Of a stretch of DNA of 64,000 nucleotides, positions 1-6,476 are shown in pieces; within the stretch, counting starts at the first letter, position 1, and every line of letters starts with the position of its first letter. This DNA is from Bacteroidia bacterium. GTDB taxonomy: Bacteria; Bacteroidota; Bacteroidia; Chitinophagales; Chitinophagaceae. A program made the position numbers and the translations under genes. The notes beneath the pieces were generated by a model, which worked only from the letters and a program-made list of their open reading frames with translations, was not told where the DNA came from and ran no database searches. The stretch lies in NCBI GenBank assembly GCA_030427635.1, contig JAUIBA010000019.1, forward strand, positions 1-64,000, given 5' to 3'.

Positions 1-78
1 CATTTCTAACCTTTGTTCCATAACAGTTTGATTTAAAAAGGGCATAGCTTTTTATAGCTAATTTCCACCCTCAAAAAC

Positions 79-120
79 TGTTACCTATGTGTCCGGTACG
101 TTGTTACCTATGTCCCCGGT
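79..120 (+). mobile_element. Solo end resembling an IS21-family insertion sequence
   Basis: Two near-identical 19-bp direct copies of TGTTACCTATGTSYCCGGT lie at 79-97 and 102-120 and differ at two positions. Tandem copies of this kind of TGTTACCTATG..CCGG motif are, from memory, typical of the transposase-binding ends of IS21-family elements. The orientation would place the element body to the right, but the sequence there passes at once into a different repeat module and contains no istA or istB. I read it as a left-over end of a deleted or truncated element. The family assignment rests on motif resemblance only. Confidence 0.5.
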
Positions 121-127
121 CTATACA

Positions 128-182
128 GCAAGGAGTGGGATGGTGCAAAAAGGCGTGTCCTTTTTGTCGCCTGGGGTGGTCG
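128..182 (+). repeat. Hairpin repeat module A, copy 1
   Basis: This stretch shares about 50 nearly identical bases with 2763-2818 (AAGGAGTGGGATGG, then a hairpin, then GTCGCCTGGGGTGGTCG). The core AAAAAGG-CGTGT-CCTTTTT (147-165) is a perfect 7-bp stem with a 5-nt loop. The flanks ACCACCCC / CTCCTTGCC, read on the minus strand, resemble intergenic hairpin repeats I recall as widespread in Bacteroidota genomes. No coding potential is supported; the ORF calls through it are by-products. Confidence 0.7.
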
Positions 183-236
183 CAAGACTCCACTGGCACG
201 AGCAAAAGGCGCAAACCATCCCGCATAACTACACGT
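183..236 (+). repeat. Module B tail (CTGGCACG..GGCGCA), copy without hairpin
   Basis: CACTGGCACGAGCAAAAGGCGCAAACCATC here matches the segment following the perfect module B hairpin at about 2600-2632 (CTCTGGCACGGGCATAAGGCGCAGCCATC). In this copy the module B hairpin itself is absent and module A sits directly upstream. The modules are therefore combined differently in different copies. Confidence 0.55.
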
Positions 237-279
237 ACCTCACATAATCCCGTCAGTTTACTACTGACGCAAAAATCAT
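237..279 (+). repeat. Hairpin repeat module C, copy 1
   Basis: The block ACCTCACATAATCCCGTCAG continues into a small inverted repeat (GTCAGT..ACTGAC, 252-268). It recurs at 2648-2689 with a slightly longer stem, and its first half recurs at 2531-2550. It follows the module B tail in both full copies. Confidence 0.65.
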
Positions 280-317
280 AGCTATGCCCGGAAAGCCCGG
301 TTCATACACCATAACTT

Positions 318-350
318 AGGAAAACTCCGCGCATGGTAAGGAGCGGGCTT
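318..350 (+). repeat. Degenerate 5' half of module A
   Basis: AGGAAAACTCC..TGGTAAGGAGCGGG matches the sequence just 5' of module A copy 2 (GGGAAACTCCCCTCCTGGCAAGGAGTGGG, about 2746-2775). The hairpin part is missing. It lies just downstream of the end of the small membrane-protein gene on the minus strand. Confidence 0.45.
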
Positions 351-406
351 GTTTCACCGTAACGAAATGGAACAAAACTTGTGTCCTTTGCTTGTCGCAC
401 CTGCTC

Positions 407-934
407 TTATTTTTGGGGGAATTGTTCGCAGTACTGCCTGTAAATAGACAATATCGATTCGATGGTTGGCTGCGCAGGGGCAGTAAGGTAGCTGGCGATA
501 ATAATGAAATCAGCACGGTCGTGGGAAATCCTCCGATTGCTATTTATGATGAAGCGCACCCACCAGTTATACTGGTAGTCGCAGTCTTTTTTCAATTTAA
601 TAAATAGCTTCCATGTTTTATCGTTCGTTTGTTCGGGAGAATAGGCTTCAAGTCTGTCAATTGTCTGCCATGGCACCAATCCTGGTGATTTAAAGTAGGT
701 GATACCCATTTCATTGATCGTGTACATAGGCACGCCATAGAGGGTTTTCGCAGCGGTTAAAGCTGCTGGGGCGAGCATAGTCAATAGCAATACATATAAT
801 AGCACCACCAGTACGCGCGGCGTATTCGGTGCATCTACGGTAAGAATAAATACGAAAAACGCTAAAAATATACTGTAAATAGTTGCTATGAATATAGCTC
901 GTGGCTTGCGATAATAAAGGAGTATCGGCTGCAT
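407..934 (-). CDS. Small membrane protein with PH-like (STM3941-type) layout
   Basis: The 175-residue product begins with a short basic stretch and two hydrophobic segments (roughly residues 12-33 and 40-62), which read as two transmembrane helices with both ends in the cytoplasm. The remaining soluble part contains YTINEMGITYFKSPG followed by VPWQTIDRL. That beta-rich pattern is seen in small membrane-anchored proteins of the STM3941/bacterial PH-like type, where a strand is followed by a W..I/V pattern. No catalytic motif is visible. The ATG at 934 is preceded by TACTTTCG (minus strand, 956-963), close to the Bacteroidota -7 consensus, so the start is well supported. Function is unknown and the family assignment is tentative. 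It is a single gene with repeat modules on both sides. Confidence 0.7.
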   Translation of the reverse strand: MQPILLYYRKPRAIFIATIYSIFLAFFVFILTVDAPNTPRVLVVLLYVLLLTMLAPAALTAAKTLYGVPMYTINEMGITYFKSPGLVPWQTIDRLEAYSPEQTNDKTWKLFIKLKKDCDYQYNWWVRFIINSNRRISHDRADFIIIASYLTAPAQPTIESILSIYRQYCEQFPQK

Positions 935-955
935 TGGTTTTCAAGAAAGTGCATA

Positions 956-963
956 CGAAAGTA
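956..963 (-). promoter_or_regulatory. -7 element for the small membrane protein gene
   Basis: The minus strand reads TACTTTCG, one base from the Bacteroidota consensus TAnnTTTG. It ends 21 nt upstream of the ATG at 934. No clear TTTG -33 element is seen at the usual spacing, because module B lies there. Confidence 0.4.
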
Positions 964-976
964 CAATGTTTTCCCC

Positions 977-1053
977 GTTGCATGCGTCCCCGCCAGCAAC
1001 CAGCCCTCGGGTATAACACCCCCACTGGCATGCGCATTACCACCCCTCATATC
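977..1053 (+). repeat. Hairpin repeat module B, imperfect copy
   Basis: GTTGCATGCG-TCCC-CGCCAGCAAC (977-1000) is the same hairpin as at 2557-2580 but with two mismatches in the stem. It is followed by the same CAGCCC..GGGTATAACAC..CTGGCA context. It fills most of the 210-bp gap between two minus-strand genes. Confidence 0.65.
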
Positions 1054-1144
1054 CTGCTATTGCCTCATCCCAAATCATCACCCTGTTCCTGTCTCAAAAT
1101 TTGTAACCCCTATACACATCATACCTGCAGCAGTAGAGATGATA

Positions 1145-2317
1145 TTATTCTGATGCAATCAGGTCCCACACATGCTTATTGAAATCTGCCTTACTGATAC
1201 CCGTAACTGTTTCCAGAGCCCTGAAGTAGTTTTCATTCCCCGGCTCCTTTTTACCGCAGCTCAGGAGTTGCATGACAGCGGCAAACCCCTTCTCACGCTC
1301 TGTCTTTTTAATGATCAGGGCATTTATTACAAAGTCAGTATTTAAAGGGTATTTCCCTTTTTCGTCAAAGTTCCTGCTCTCGTTATACAGGGCCAGCCAG
1401 TCGGCATCAGGGTTTGCACTGGCGTACAGCTTGAATCTGGATAATATTTCTTCCCAGCTCAGCCCCCAGCTGCCGCCATATAGGTATGCCGTGCCCTCAT
1501 CTACAGGCCGGTAAATAATCTTTGTAGATACTACATTATGCAGTCGCTCATGCCACAGGTCATGAGGGTCAAATCGGGTGAATGCAGAGGTTAGCGTACC
1601 GTTCACACTCAGTTGATGCTCCTTGTTTTTGGCCCCCAGTGTGTTGTGTGTGTAGCCGTTATAGTCCGATTTGTAATCAATGCCTGCTAGTTGCATCGCT
1701 TCATGAAAGTTGTCCGCGCAGTAAAAGTCTGTCTGCGGTTCAGCCACGCCCAGCCGTTTGTCATACCTGGCTATCATGTCAAAATAGGCACGTGCTTTCT
1801 TAGTGTTTATCTCCTTCTTATAGTAGACAGTTGTGTTGTTGATTTTTCTGCTTTTCCACAATTGGGTGTTCAGCCTCAGTGGCGAAAAGAAATAGAAATG
1901 TGCATCACTCTTTTTGGCATAAAAGGTAAAGCTGGCTCTGCACAGGGGAGTGCCATCATTGACACCCGTATAGGACACCTGTATCAGATACGAGCTGTCA
2001 TCCAGCATCGTAGCATTGGTAAGATATGCCTTATAAAAATTATCGTCCTTATACTTGTTACTTGCTCTTATACCCTTTACTTCATCCAGCAGTGCCGACA
2101 TCTCCAGCGCATCAGATGGCATTACCATTGGGTTGGTACTGTCAGTTGCCGATGTATGGGCCAGCAGTGTGTGCAGGTCTGCCAGCAGCAGTCTTCTGGT
2201 AGCCGTGTCCTTGGGCAGGCGGATGTTATCCGGAATCGCCAGCGTGTCTGTACTGGCATTTACAGAAAGTGCCAGCAGGAGGGATAAAGTTGTGAGTACT
2301 ACTCGTTCTATGTTCAT
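1145..2317 (-). CDS. Secreted HExxH (gluzincin-like) putative metallopeptidase
   Basis: The ATG at 2317 gives a clear signal peptide (MNIERVVLTTLSLLLALSVNAS). The longer ORF start at 2407 would bury it, so I chose 2317. The mature protein is about 370 residues. Near the middle it carries HERLH (residues 256-260), a textbook HExxH zinc motif, followed by VDEGTAYLYGG with Glu274 as the likely third zinc ligand. This is the gluzincin pattern (HExxH plus a downstream E in an EG.A.Y context), as in peptidase-MA-like proteins. A C-terminal helical region contains regularly spaced aromatic residues. The ligand spacing is shorter than in aminopeptidase N, and I cannot name an exact family. The protein probably acts in the periplasm or outside the cell. 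No operon partner is visible. Confidence 0.65.
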   Translation of the reverse strand: MNIERVVLTTLSLLLALSVNASTDTLAIPDNIRLPKDTATRRLLLADLHTLLAHTSATDSTNPMVMPSDALEMSALLDEVKGIRASNKYKDDNFYKAYLTNATMLDDSSYLIQVSYTGVNDGTPLCRASFTFYAKKSDAHFYFFSPLRLNTQLWKSRKINNTTVYYKKEINTKKARAYFDMIARYDKRLGVAEPQTDFYCADNFHEAMQLAGIDYKSDYNGYTHNTLGAKNKEHQLSVNGTLTSAFTRFDPHDLWHERLHNVVSTKIIYRPVDEGTAYLYGGSWGLSWEEILSRFKLYASANPDADWLALYNESRNFDEKGKYPLNTDFVINALIIKKTEREKGFAAVMQLLSCGKKEPGNENYFRALETVTGISKADFNKHVWDLIASE

Positions 2318-2530
2318 GGTTAGTTTGTGTTGTCTGCTAAGGAGCATGCCGTTACAGCAGGCTTTGTTCAGTACAGGATTGTTTATCCCTGGCTGTTTCA
2401 GGTACACGTGTTTACCCTTATAGCCGGGATGTCGCAGTCCGTACCAACCATACTAAATGCAGTATAGCTCCATGGCGTTGCAGTATGAGAGTATATTTTT
2501 TACACACTCCGGCACTGTGCCACAGCTACT

Positions 2531-2550
2531 CATGCCTCACATAATCCCGT
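2531..2550 (+). repeat. Partial module C (CCTCACATAATCCCGT)
   Basis: This is the first 16 bases of module C without its inverted repeat. It is joined directly to the module B hairpin that starts at 2557. Together with the full copies at 237 and 2648 it shows that the modules are shuffled. Confidence 0.5.
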
Positions 2551-2556
2551 TTCGCC

Positions 2557-2632
2557 GTTGCAGGCGTCCCCGCCTGCAACCAGCCCATGGGTATAACACT
2601 CCTCTGGCACGGGCATAAGGCGCAGCCATCAC
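2557..2632 (+). repeat. Hairpin repeat module B, perfect copy
   Basis: GTTGCAGGCG-TCCC-CGCCTGCAAC (2557-2580) is a perfect 10-bp stem with a four-base loop. The tail CAGCCCATGGGTATAACAC..CTGGCACGGGCATAAGGCGCA follows. It is the best-preserved of the three hairpin copies (others at 977 and 2849) and leads into module C. Confidence 0.7.
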
Positions 2633-2647
2633 ACATAGGCTGCTAGT

Positions 2648-2689
2648 ACCTCACATAATCCCGTCAGTTTATAACTGACATAATAATCA
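2648..2689 (+). repeat. Hairpin repeat module C, copy 2
   Basis: ACCTCACATAATCCCGTCAG again, here with a perfect GTCAGTT-TAT-AACTGAC hairpin (2663-2679). The downstream AATAATCA matches AAAAATCA in copy 1. Confidence 0.65.
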
Positions 2690-2745
2690 GGCAAAAAACG
2701 AAAGCTCACCAGTCCTACCCTTTATTCTTATATCCCACATAATAT

Positions 2746-2818
2746 GGGAAACTCCCCTCCTGGCAAGGAGTGGGATGGCACAAAAAGGCGTGTCCTTTTT
2801 GTCGCCTGGGGTGGTCGT
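2746..2818 (+). repeat. Hairpin repeat module A, copy 2 (fullest copy)
   Basis: GGGAAACTCCCCTCCTGGCAAGGAGTGGGATGG is followed by the perfect AAAAAGG-CGTGT-CCTTTTT hairpin (2782-2800) and GTCGCCTGGGGTGGTCG. The first part also folds (CTCCT-GGCA-AGGAG). The shared block with copy 1 is about 55 bp with only a few differences. Confidence 0.7.
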
Positions 2819-2848
2819 CACACCACATGCTCGTGTCCCTTTTTTCCC

Positions 2849-2895
2849 GTTGCAGGCGTCCCCACCTGCAACCAACCCATGGGCATATCACAACA
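2849..2895 (+). repeat. Hairpin repeat module B, third copy
   Basis: GTTGCAGGCG-TCCC-CACCTGCAAC (2849-2872) differs from the perfect copy by a single base that can still form a wobble pair in RNA. The tail ACCAACCCATGGGCATATCAC follows but soon diverges. It lies just downstream of module A copy 2, an arrangement not seen in the other copies. Confidence 0.65.
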
Positions 2896-3142
2896 CACCC
2901 TTGTGCTCTATCTCCCCACAAACCCACACAGCCCCCTTTGTGAATTCCTCGTGTCCCTTGTGGTTAGAAAACAACACACAAAATACACCCAAACCCGCAC
3001 CCACGCGGCAAACTATTTTACATCATATGCACCATAATGCATACCATATGCAAATAGCGGCATAACACAGCAACCCAATTTTCTCCACCCATACAACAGC
3101 CCCAACTTTACACCCAAAAACATAAATCTAAACCCACTGAAC

Positions 3143-4024
3143 ATGAAAACGAACCAACGCCAGCAGGCCGAAGAACTATACTTCCAGTCCTCACTCACCA
3201 AGACAGCCATTGCCAATGAAGTAGGTGTTAGCCGCCGCACCATCACCTCTTGGGCGCAGCAGGGCAACTGGGACCAGCTACGCCGCTCCGTACGCAACAT
3301 GCCCATCCTCATTATGGATAAATGTTACCACCTCCTCAATCTGTACGTTAGCGAACGTCTCGGCGACTATTACTCCGCCGTCAGCATCACTAAAGATCAG
3401 ACACAGGTTATCCATCAGCTCACATCCTCTATCAGCAGACTCAGCAAACGCTGCTCCGGTAGTGAATACATGCAGTTAGCTAACTCCTTTATGGAGCAGC
3501 TCACCCATCGCGCTCCCCATCTGGCCGATGAAGCCCGCACCATAGTAGATGATATGGTTTATGACTATCAGCCATACCATGAGCAGAGCTTCCTCACATC
3601 GGAGTTCGATAAAAATGGCCTCATCCCTTACCCTTTCGATGAAGTAAAAGAAGGCTGGAAAGATGAAGATGAAGCCAGTAATCCCGCCCCGCCCGACGAC
3701 CCCGTTGCTGACACAAAAGAACCGAAACCAGACACCCCACCGCCACCCATTTATGATGAAGCTACAGAACAACCCTCAGCACCACCGCCCCCATCACCAG
3801 CCCCTGAAGCTGACAAAGAAGCCAGTGAGGAATCCGCCACAAAGAAGCCAGACATTAAAAAAATATCGCGAGCAATTTTTGCGAACTTTTCGGGAAGTAA
3901 TCTCCCCGTCCCTGATGAAGATTTGCCCTTTAAAGAAATGCTAAACAAGCACTTACGCATACTGAAAGAAAAAGAGCAGCAGCAAAAAAATAAAACTTCC
4001 CACCCCGGTGAAAACCTACTCTGA
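3143..4024 (+). CDS. Orphan HTH protein, phage terminase small subunit-like, with proline-rich tail
   Basis: Residues 1-45 contain a helix-turn-helix of the homeodomain-like type (AEELYFQSSLTKTAIANEVGVSRRTITSWAQQGNWDQLRR). The ending in a tryptophan-containing GNW is characteristic of the DNA-binding domain of phage terminase small subunits and similar packaging or transposition proteins. A helical region follows (about 50-140). Next come an acidic stretch and a long proline/glutamate-rich, probably disordered segment (about 175-240). The protein ends in a short basic, helical tail rich in Lys and Gln. No large terminase, portal or other phage gene is adjacent, so this is either a remnant or a domesticated DNA-binding protein. 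It sits inside the region of hairpin repeats, with copies on both sides. Codon third positions are unusually C-rich compared with later genes. The function is not assigned. Confidence 0.65.
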   Translation: MKTNQRQQAEELYFQSSLTKTAIANEVGVSRRTITSWAQQGNWDQLRRSVRNMPILIMDKCYHLLNLYVSERLGDYYSAVSITKDQTQVIHQLTSSISRLSKRCSGSEYMQLANSFMEQLTHRAPHLADEARTIVDDMVYDYQPYHEQSFLTSEFDKNGLIPYPFDEVKEGWKDEDEASNPAPPDDPVADTKEPKPDTPPPPIYDEATEQPSAPPPPSPAPEADKEASEESATKKPDIKKISRAIFANFSGSNLPVPDEDLPFKEMLNKHLRILKEKEQQQKNKTSHPGENLL

Positions 4025-4139
4025 CTCCCATTCGTAAAATATAAAATAGTATCCCGCATTGCTGGTAACTAAACACTGCTTCCTTCTTGGCAACTTGTCT
4101 CGCCGTGGTGGAAAGATGGCCTGCCTGCTGTAGATAGAT

Positions 4140-4173
4140 ACAAAAGGCATGTCTTTTTTGGGCAGGGTTGTCG
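4140..4173 (+). repeat. Degenerate module A hairpin
   Basis: ACAAAAGGCATGTCTTTTTTGGGCAGGGTTGTCGG aligns with the core and right flank of module A (CAAAAAGGCGTGTCCTTTTTGTCGCCTGGGGTGGTCG). The hairpin is weakened. It lies in the 220-bp gap between the HTH gene and the LpxR-like gene. Confidence 0.4.
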
Positions 4174-4246
4174 GTCTTTGTTTTTATTAACATTTAATTA
4201 CTAAACTCATCCCATTTAGCGTATATTGGATATACAAAGTCTGCGT

Positions 4247-5215
4247 ATGAAAGGAAAGAACACAGTATTGCTCATCATACTTGGTTGCATACCACTGCTC
4301 ACCATCGCTCAGGCAGTTACTACCACACCGGCATATAAGCATATCAGTAGCGAGGGTTACCTCCGGTTTTCTTACGAAAACGACTTTTTTGCCGCTACCG
4401 ACAGATACTACACTCAGGGCGTTGATGCAGAGCTGGTACACCCCGAGTTTTATCGGCTCCTTACCAACAGGTTATTTATAAAGCCCGGCTTCAGTTATAC
4501 CCGCTATGGCATAGGCGTGCAGCACAATGGTTATACACCCTCCAGCCTCGGGCATGACAATGTTATCTATGGCGACAGGCCTTTTGCCGGAGTACTAATG
4601 GCCAAGACATTTATGATAGCTATAGACTCAGCCCATAAGCAGCGCTTTCATTCGGCTATTCATGGAGGAGTCATCGGCCCCGCCGCATTAGCCGGTCAGA
4701 TGCAGACCTCTATTCACAAAGCCCTTGCCAATATAATGCCCCGCGGCTGGGACAATCAGATACATAATGACCTCGTGCTTAATTACGGCATCGGTTATGA
4801 AAAGCAGCTGCTGGGCCTCGGGCGTTATCTTTCTGTTTCAGCCGCCGGCAATCTTAATATAGGAACCCTCAATTGCAGTGCCTCCTTCGGCTCCACAATA
4901 ATGGCGGGATACTTCCTTTCTCCTTATGACCGCAACCGGAATCAGGGCCGCTCATTCCAGATATACTTCTATGAATACCCTGAGTTATATCTGCCCGGCT
5001 ATGATGCCACACTTCAGGGCGGCGTTCTGAACAGGACCACACCCTATGTCATTAAGGAAACAGATATTGAGCGCCCCGTATTACGCAATCGTATGGGATT
5101 CGTAATAGCATGGCAGGGCATATATCTGGAGTATTTTGCCACCACCATATCAAAGGAGTTCAAAGGTGGCCTCAATCAGGCATGGGGTGGCGTACAGTTG
5201 GGCTTCGGGCTGTAG
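4247..5215 (+). CDS. lpxR: Lipid A deacylase, LpxR family
   Basis: The product is a predicted outer-membrane beta-barrel of 322 residues with an N-terminal signal peptide when started at the ATG at 4247. The track start at 4226 is a TTG and adds a hydrophilic extension. LpxR-family landmarks are visible in order: SYENDFF with the Asn-Asp pair (about residues 45-46), TDRYYTQG, the DRPFAG motif (normally DRPYAG), GPAALAGQMQ, an RGWDNQIHND segment and NYGIGYEKQL. In characterised members these residues form the active site that removes the 3'-acyloxyacyl chain of lipid A in a calcium-dependent way. The likely role is outer-leaflet remodelling. It is followed, about 100 bp away, by a glycosyltransferase on the same strand. 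Enzymatic activity is inferred from family membership only. Confidence 0.82.
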   Translation: MKGKNTVLLIILGCIPLLTIAQAVTTTPAYKHISSEGYLRFSYENDFFAATDRYYTQGVDAELVHPEFYRLLTNRLFIKPGFSYTRYGIGVQHNGYTPSSLGHDNVIYGDRPFAGVLMAKTFMIAIDSAHKQRFHSAIHGGVIGPAALAGQMQTSIHKALANIMPRGWDNQIHNDLVLNYGIGYEKQLLGLGRYLSVSAAGNLNIGTLNCSASFGSTIMAGYFLSPYDRNRNQGRSFQIYFYEYPELYLPGYDATLQGGVLNRTTPYVIKETDIERPVLRNRMGFVIAWQGIYLEYFATTISKEFKGGLNQAWGGVQLGFGL

Positions 5216-5320
5216 AGTGCAGATACTTCACCTGTTTAGCACCACTCATCGGTTGAAATGTCTTATTGGTGAGTGTTATTATTTTTGCCGGGATTAGTTT
5301 TTTGCTTTTATTGCACAGGT

Positions 5321-6460
5321 ATGGCATCTATCATTTCAAGGGCGTTCAGATATTTTAATCAGAGGTATCTGAAGAAGTATGTAGATAACCGTTACTGGCG
5401 GCTGGCAGATGATGATGGAGGCAAGGTGACAACATTGATGAAAGAACAGTTGCTCTCTGAGATACCGCGGTATTATCCGCACGTCAACTCAGAAGAAATG
5501 AAGGCAGAAAAACCTCTGGAGTACAGATTTCTGTTGCACATCTTTGAGCGCTACCTGTACAGGATAAATGATGGTATCATTGAGCCAGGCAATCATTGGG
5601 TTATTCTGGGTCCGGGAAAGGTATTTCGTTATTCTTATCAGCTTATAGAAGACCCCTGGGATTATGAAAAGGAAAAACCCTCCCGTATCGGTTATCTGAT
5701 GGGTAAGCGCCGAATGAGGAAGGTGGAGAAAGGCATTCTTGTGAAATATAACTGGACCAGCTATTATCATTTTTTCATAGATACACTGGCTCAGATACAG
5801 ATATGTGACCAGATGCAACTGCCCGATGATATACCCTTGATTGTACCCCATTATTATAATCAGGGAGACTTTGTGAAAGCATATCTGCAGCATTTCCCGC
5901 TCCGTCGACAGATTATTGTTCAGCAGAAGGAAGAGTACCTGCACGTAGATGAATTGTATGTAGCAAAAGACGTTTTCTGCAATGATGTATACCCTGCCAT
6001 CCGGCAGAATATCATAAAATCAGATATCGCTGCCAGCCAGCCAGATACCCCATCTCCTGAGCGTTTGTTTATTAAGCGTAAAGAGGGATTGCGCAGGTCA
6101 TTATCAAATGCGGCTGTTATTGAGGAGATAGCTGCGGCCGCAGGCTTTACCGTAATAGACCCGGGAGCTTATACCTGGCTGCAGCAGGTAAAACTCTTTT
6201 CTGAGGCCCGGGATATTATCGGTCTTCATGGTGCCGGCCTTACTAATATTCTGTTTTGCAGAAATAATGATGTAAGGTTGCTGGAACTGTTTCCCGGTAA
6301 TGGTTACGGGCCAGAGCATTATAAGAGCATGTGCATCGGTCTGGGTTATACATATGCGTCATTAAATGGCATGGGTTTTGACAGTAATCAACAGTTTGCT
6401 ATAAACCCGGATGAGTGCAGAGAAAAGATAACATCTTTTTTCAGTCCTGCAGCCTCGTAA
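5321..6460 (+). CDS. Glycosyltransferase family 61 (DUF563) protein
   Basis: The protein has about 380 residues from the ATG at 5321; the upstream GTG in the track only adds a hydrophobic run. A WTSYYHFFIDTLAQI segment in the middle is followed by a C-terminal GT61 signature: LFIKR.., then IIGLHGAGLTNILFC and LLELFPGNGYG. The HGAGLTN motif is the hallmark of the DUF563/GT61 group, which transfers sugars such as xylose or GlcNAc in eukaryotes. Bacterial members are usually found in polysaccharide or glycoprotein loci. No transmembrane segment remains with the chosen start, so it should act in the cytoplasm or at the inner face of the membrane. The acceptor is unknown. It ends 16 bp from the convergent M28 peptidase gene. 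Confidence 0.82.
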   Translation: MASIISRAFRYFNQRYLKKYVDNRYWRLADDDGGKVTTLMKEQLLSEIPRYYPHVNSEEMKAEKPLEYRFLLHIFERYLYRINDGIIEPGNHWVILGPGKVFRYSYQLIEDPWDYEKEKPSRIGYLMGKRRMRKVEKGILVKYNWTSYYHFFIDTLAQIQICDQMQLPDDIPLIVPHYYNQGDFVKAYLQHFPLRRQIIVQQKEEYLHVDELYVAKDVFCNDVYPAIRQNIIKSDIAASQPDTPSPERLFIKRKEGLRRSLSNAAVIEEIAAAAGFTVIDPGAYTWLQQVKLFSEARDIIGLHGAGLTNILFCRNNDVRLLELFPGNGYGPEHYKSMCIGLGYTYASLNGMGFDSNQQFAINPDECREKITSFFSPAAS

Positions 6461-6476
6461 ACTTCATCTTTGCCCG

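Larger units (their letters stand above)
2318..3142. other. 825-bp repeat-rich intergenic region
   Basis: No convincing gene lies here. The region contains one perfect and one near-perfect module B hairpin, a full and a partial module C, and one full module A, each listed separately. The last 170 bp before the HTH gene (about 2971-3142) is very C-rich and G-poor on the plus strand: by hand count about 13 G to 60 C. ORFs in the track through this region (for example 2744-3037) run through repeats and have no homology that I recognise. Confidence 0.7.

Noticed and set aside
87-281. Track ORF 64 aa (+) at the left edge
   Set aside because: It runs through the IS21-like end and module A. The sequence is repeat, with no start context or homology.
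2744-3037. Track ORF 97 aa (+), beginning NSPPGKEW
   Set aside because: It reads through module A and module B repeats. Similar translations appear wherever such repeats occur, so it is not a gene.
3143-4024. A prophage or transposon around the HTH gene
   Set aside because: No large terminase, portal, integrase or transposase is nearby, so only an orphan remnant or domesticated gene can be claimed.
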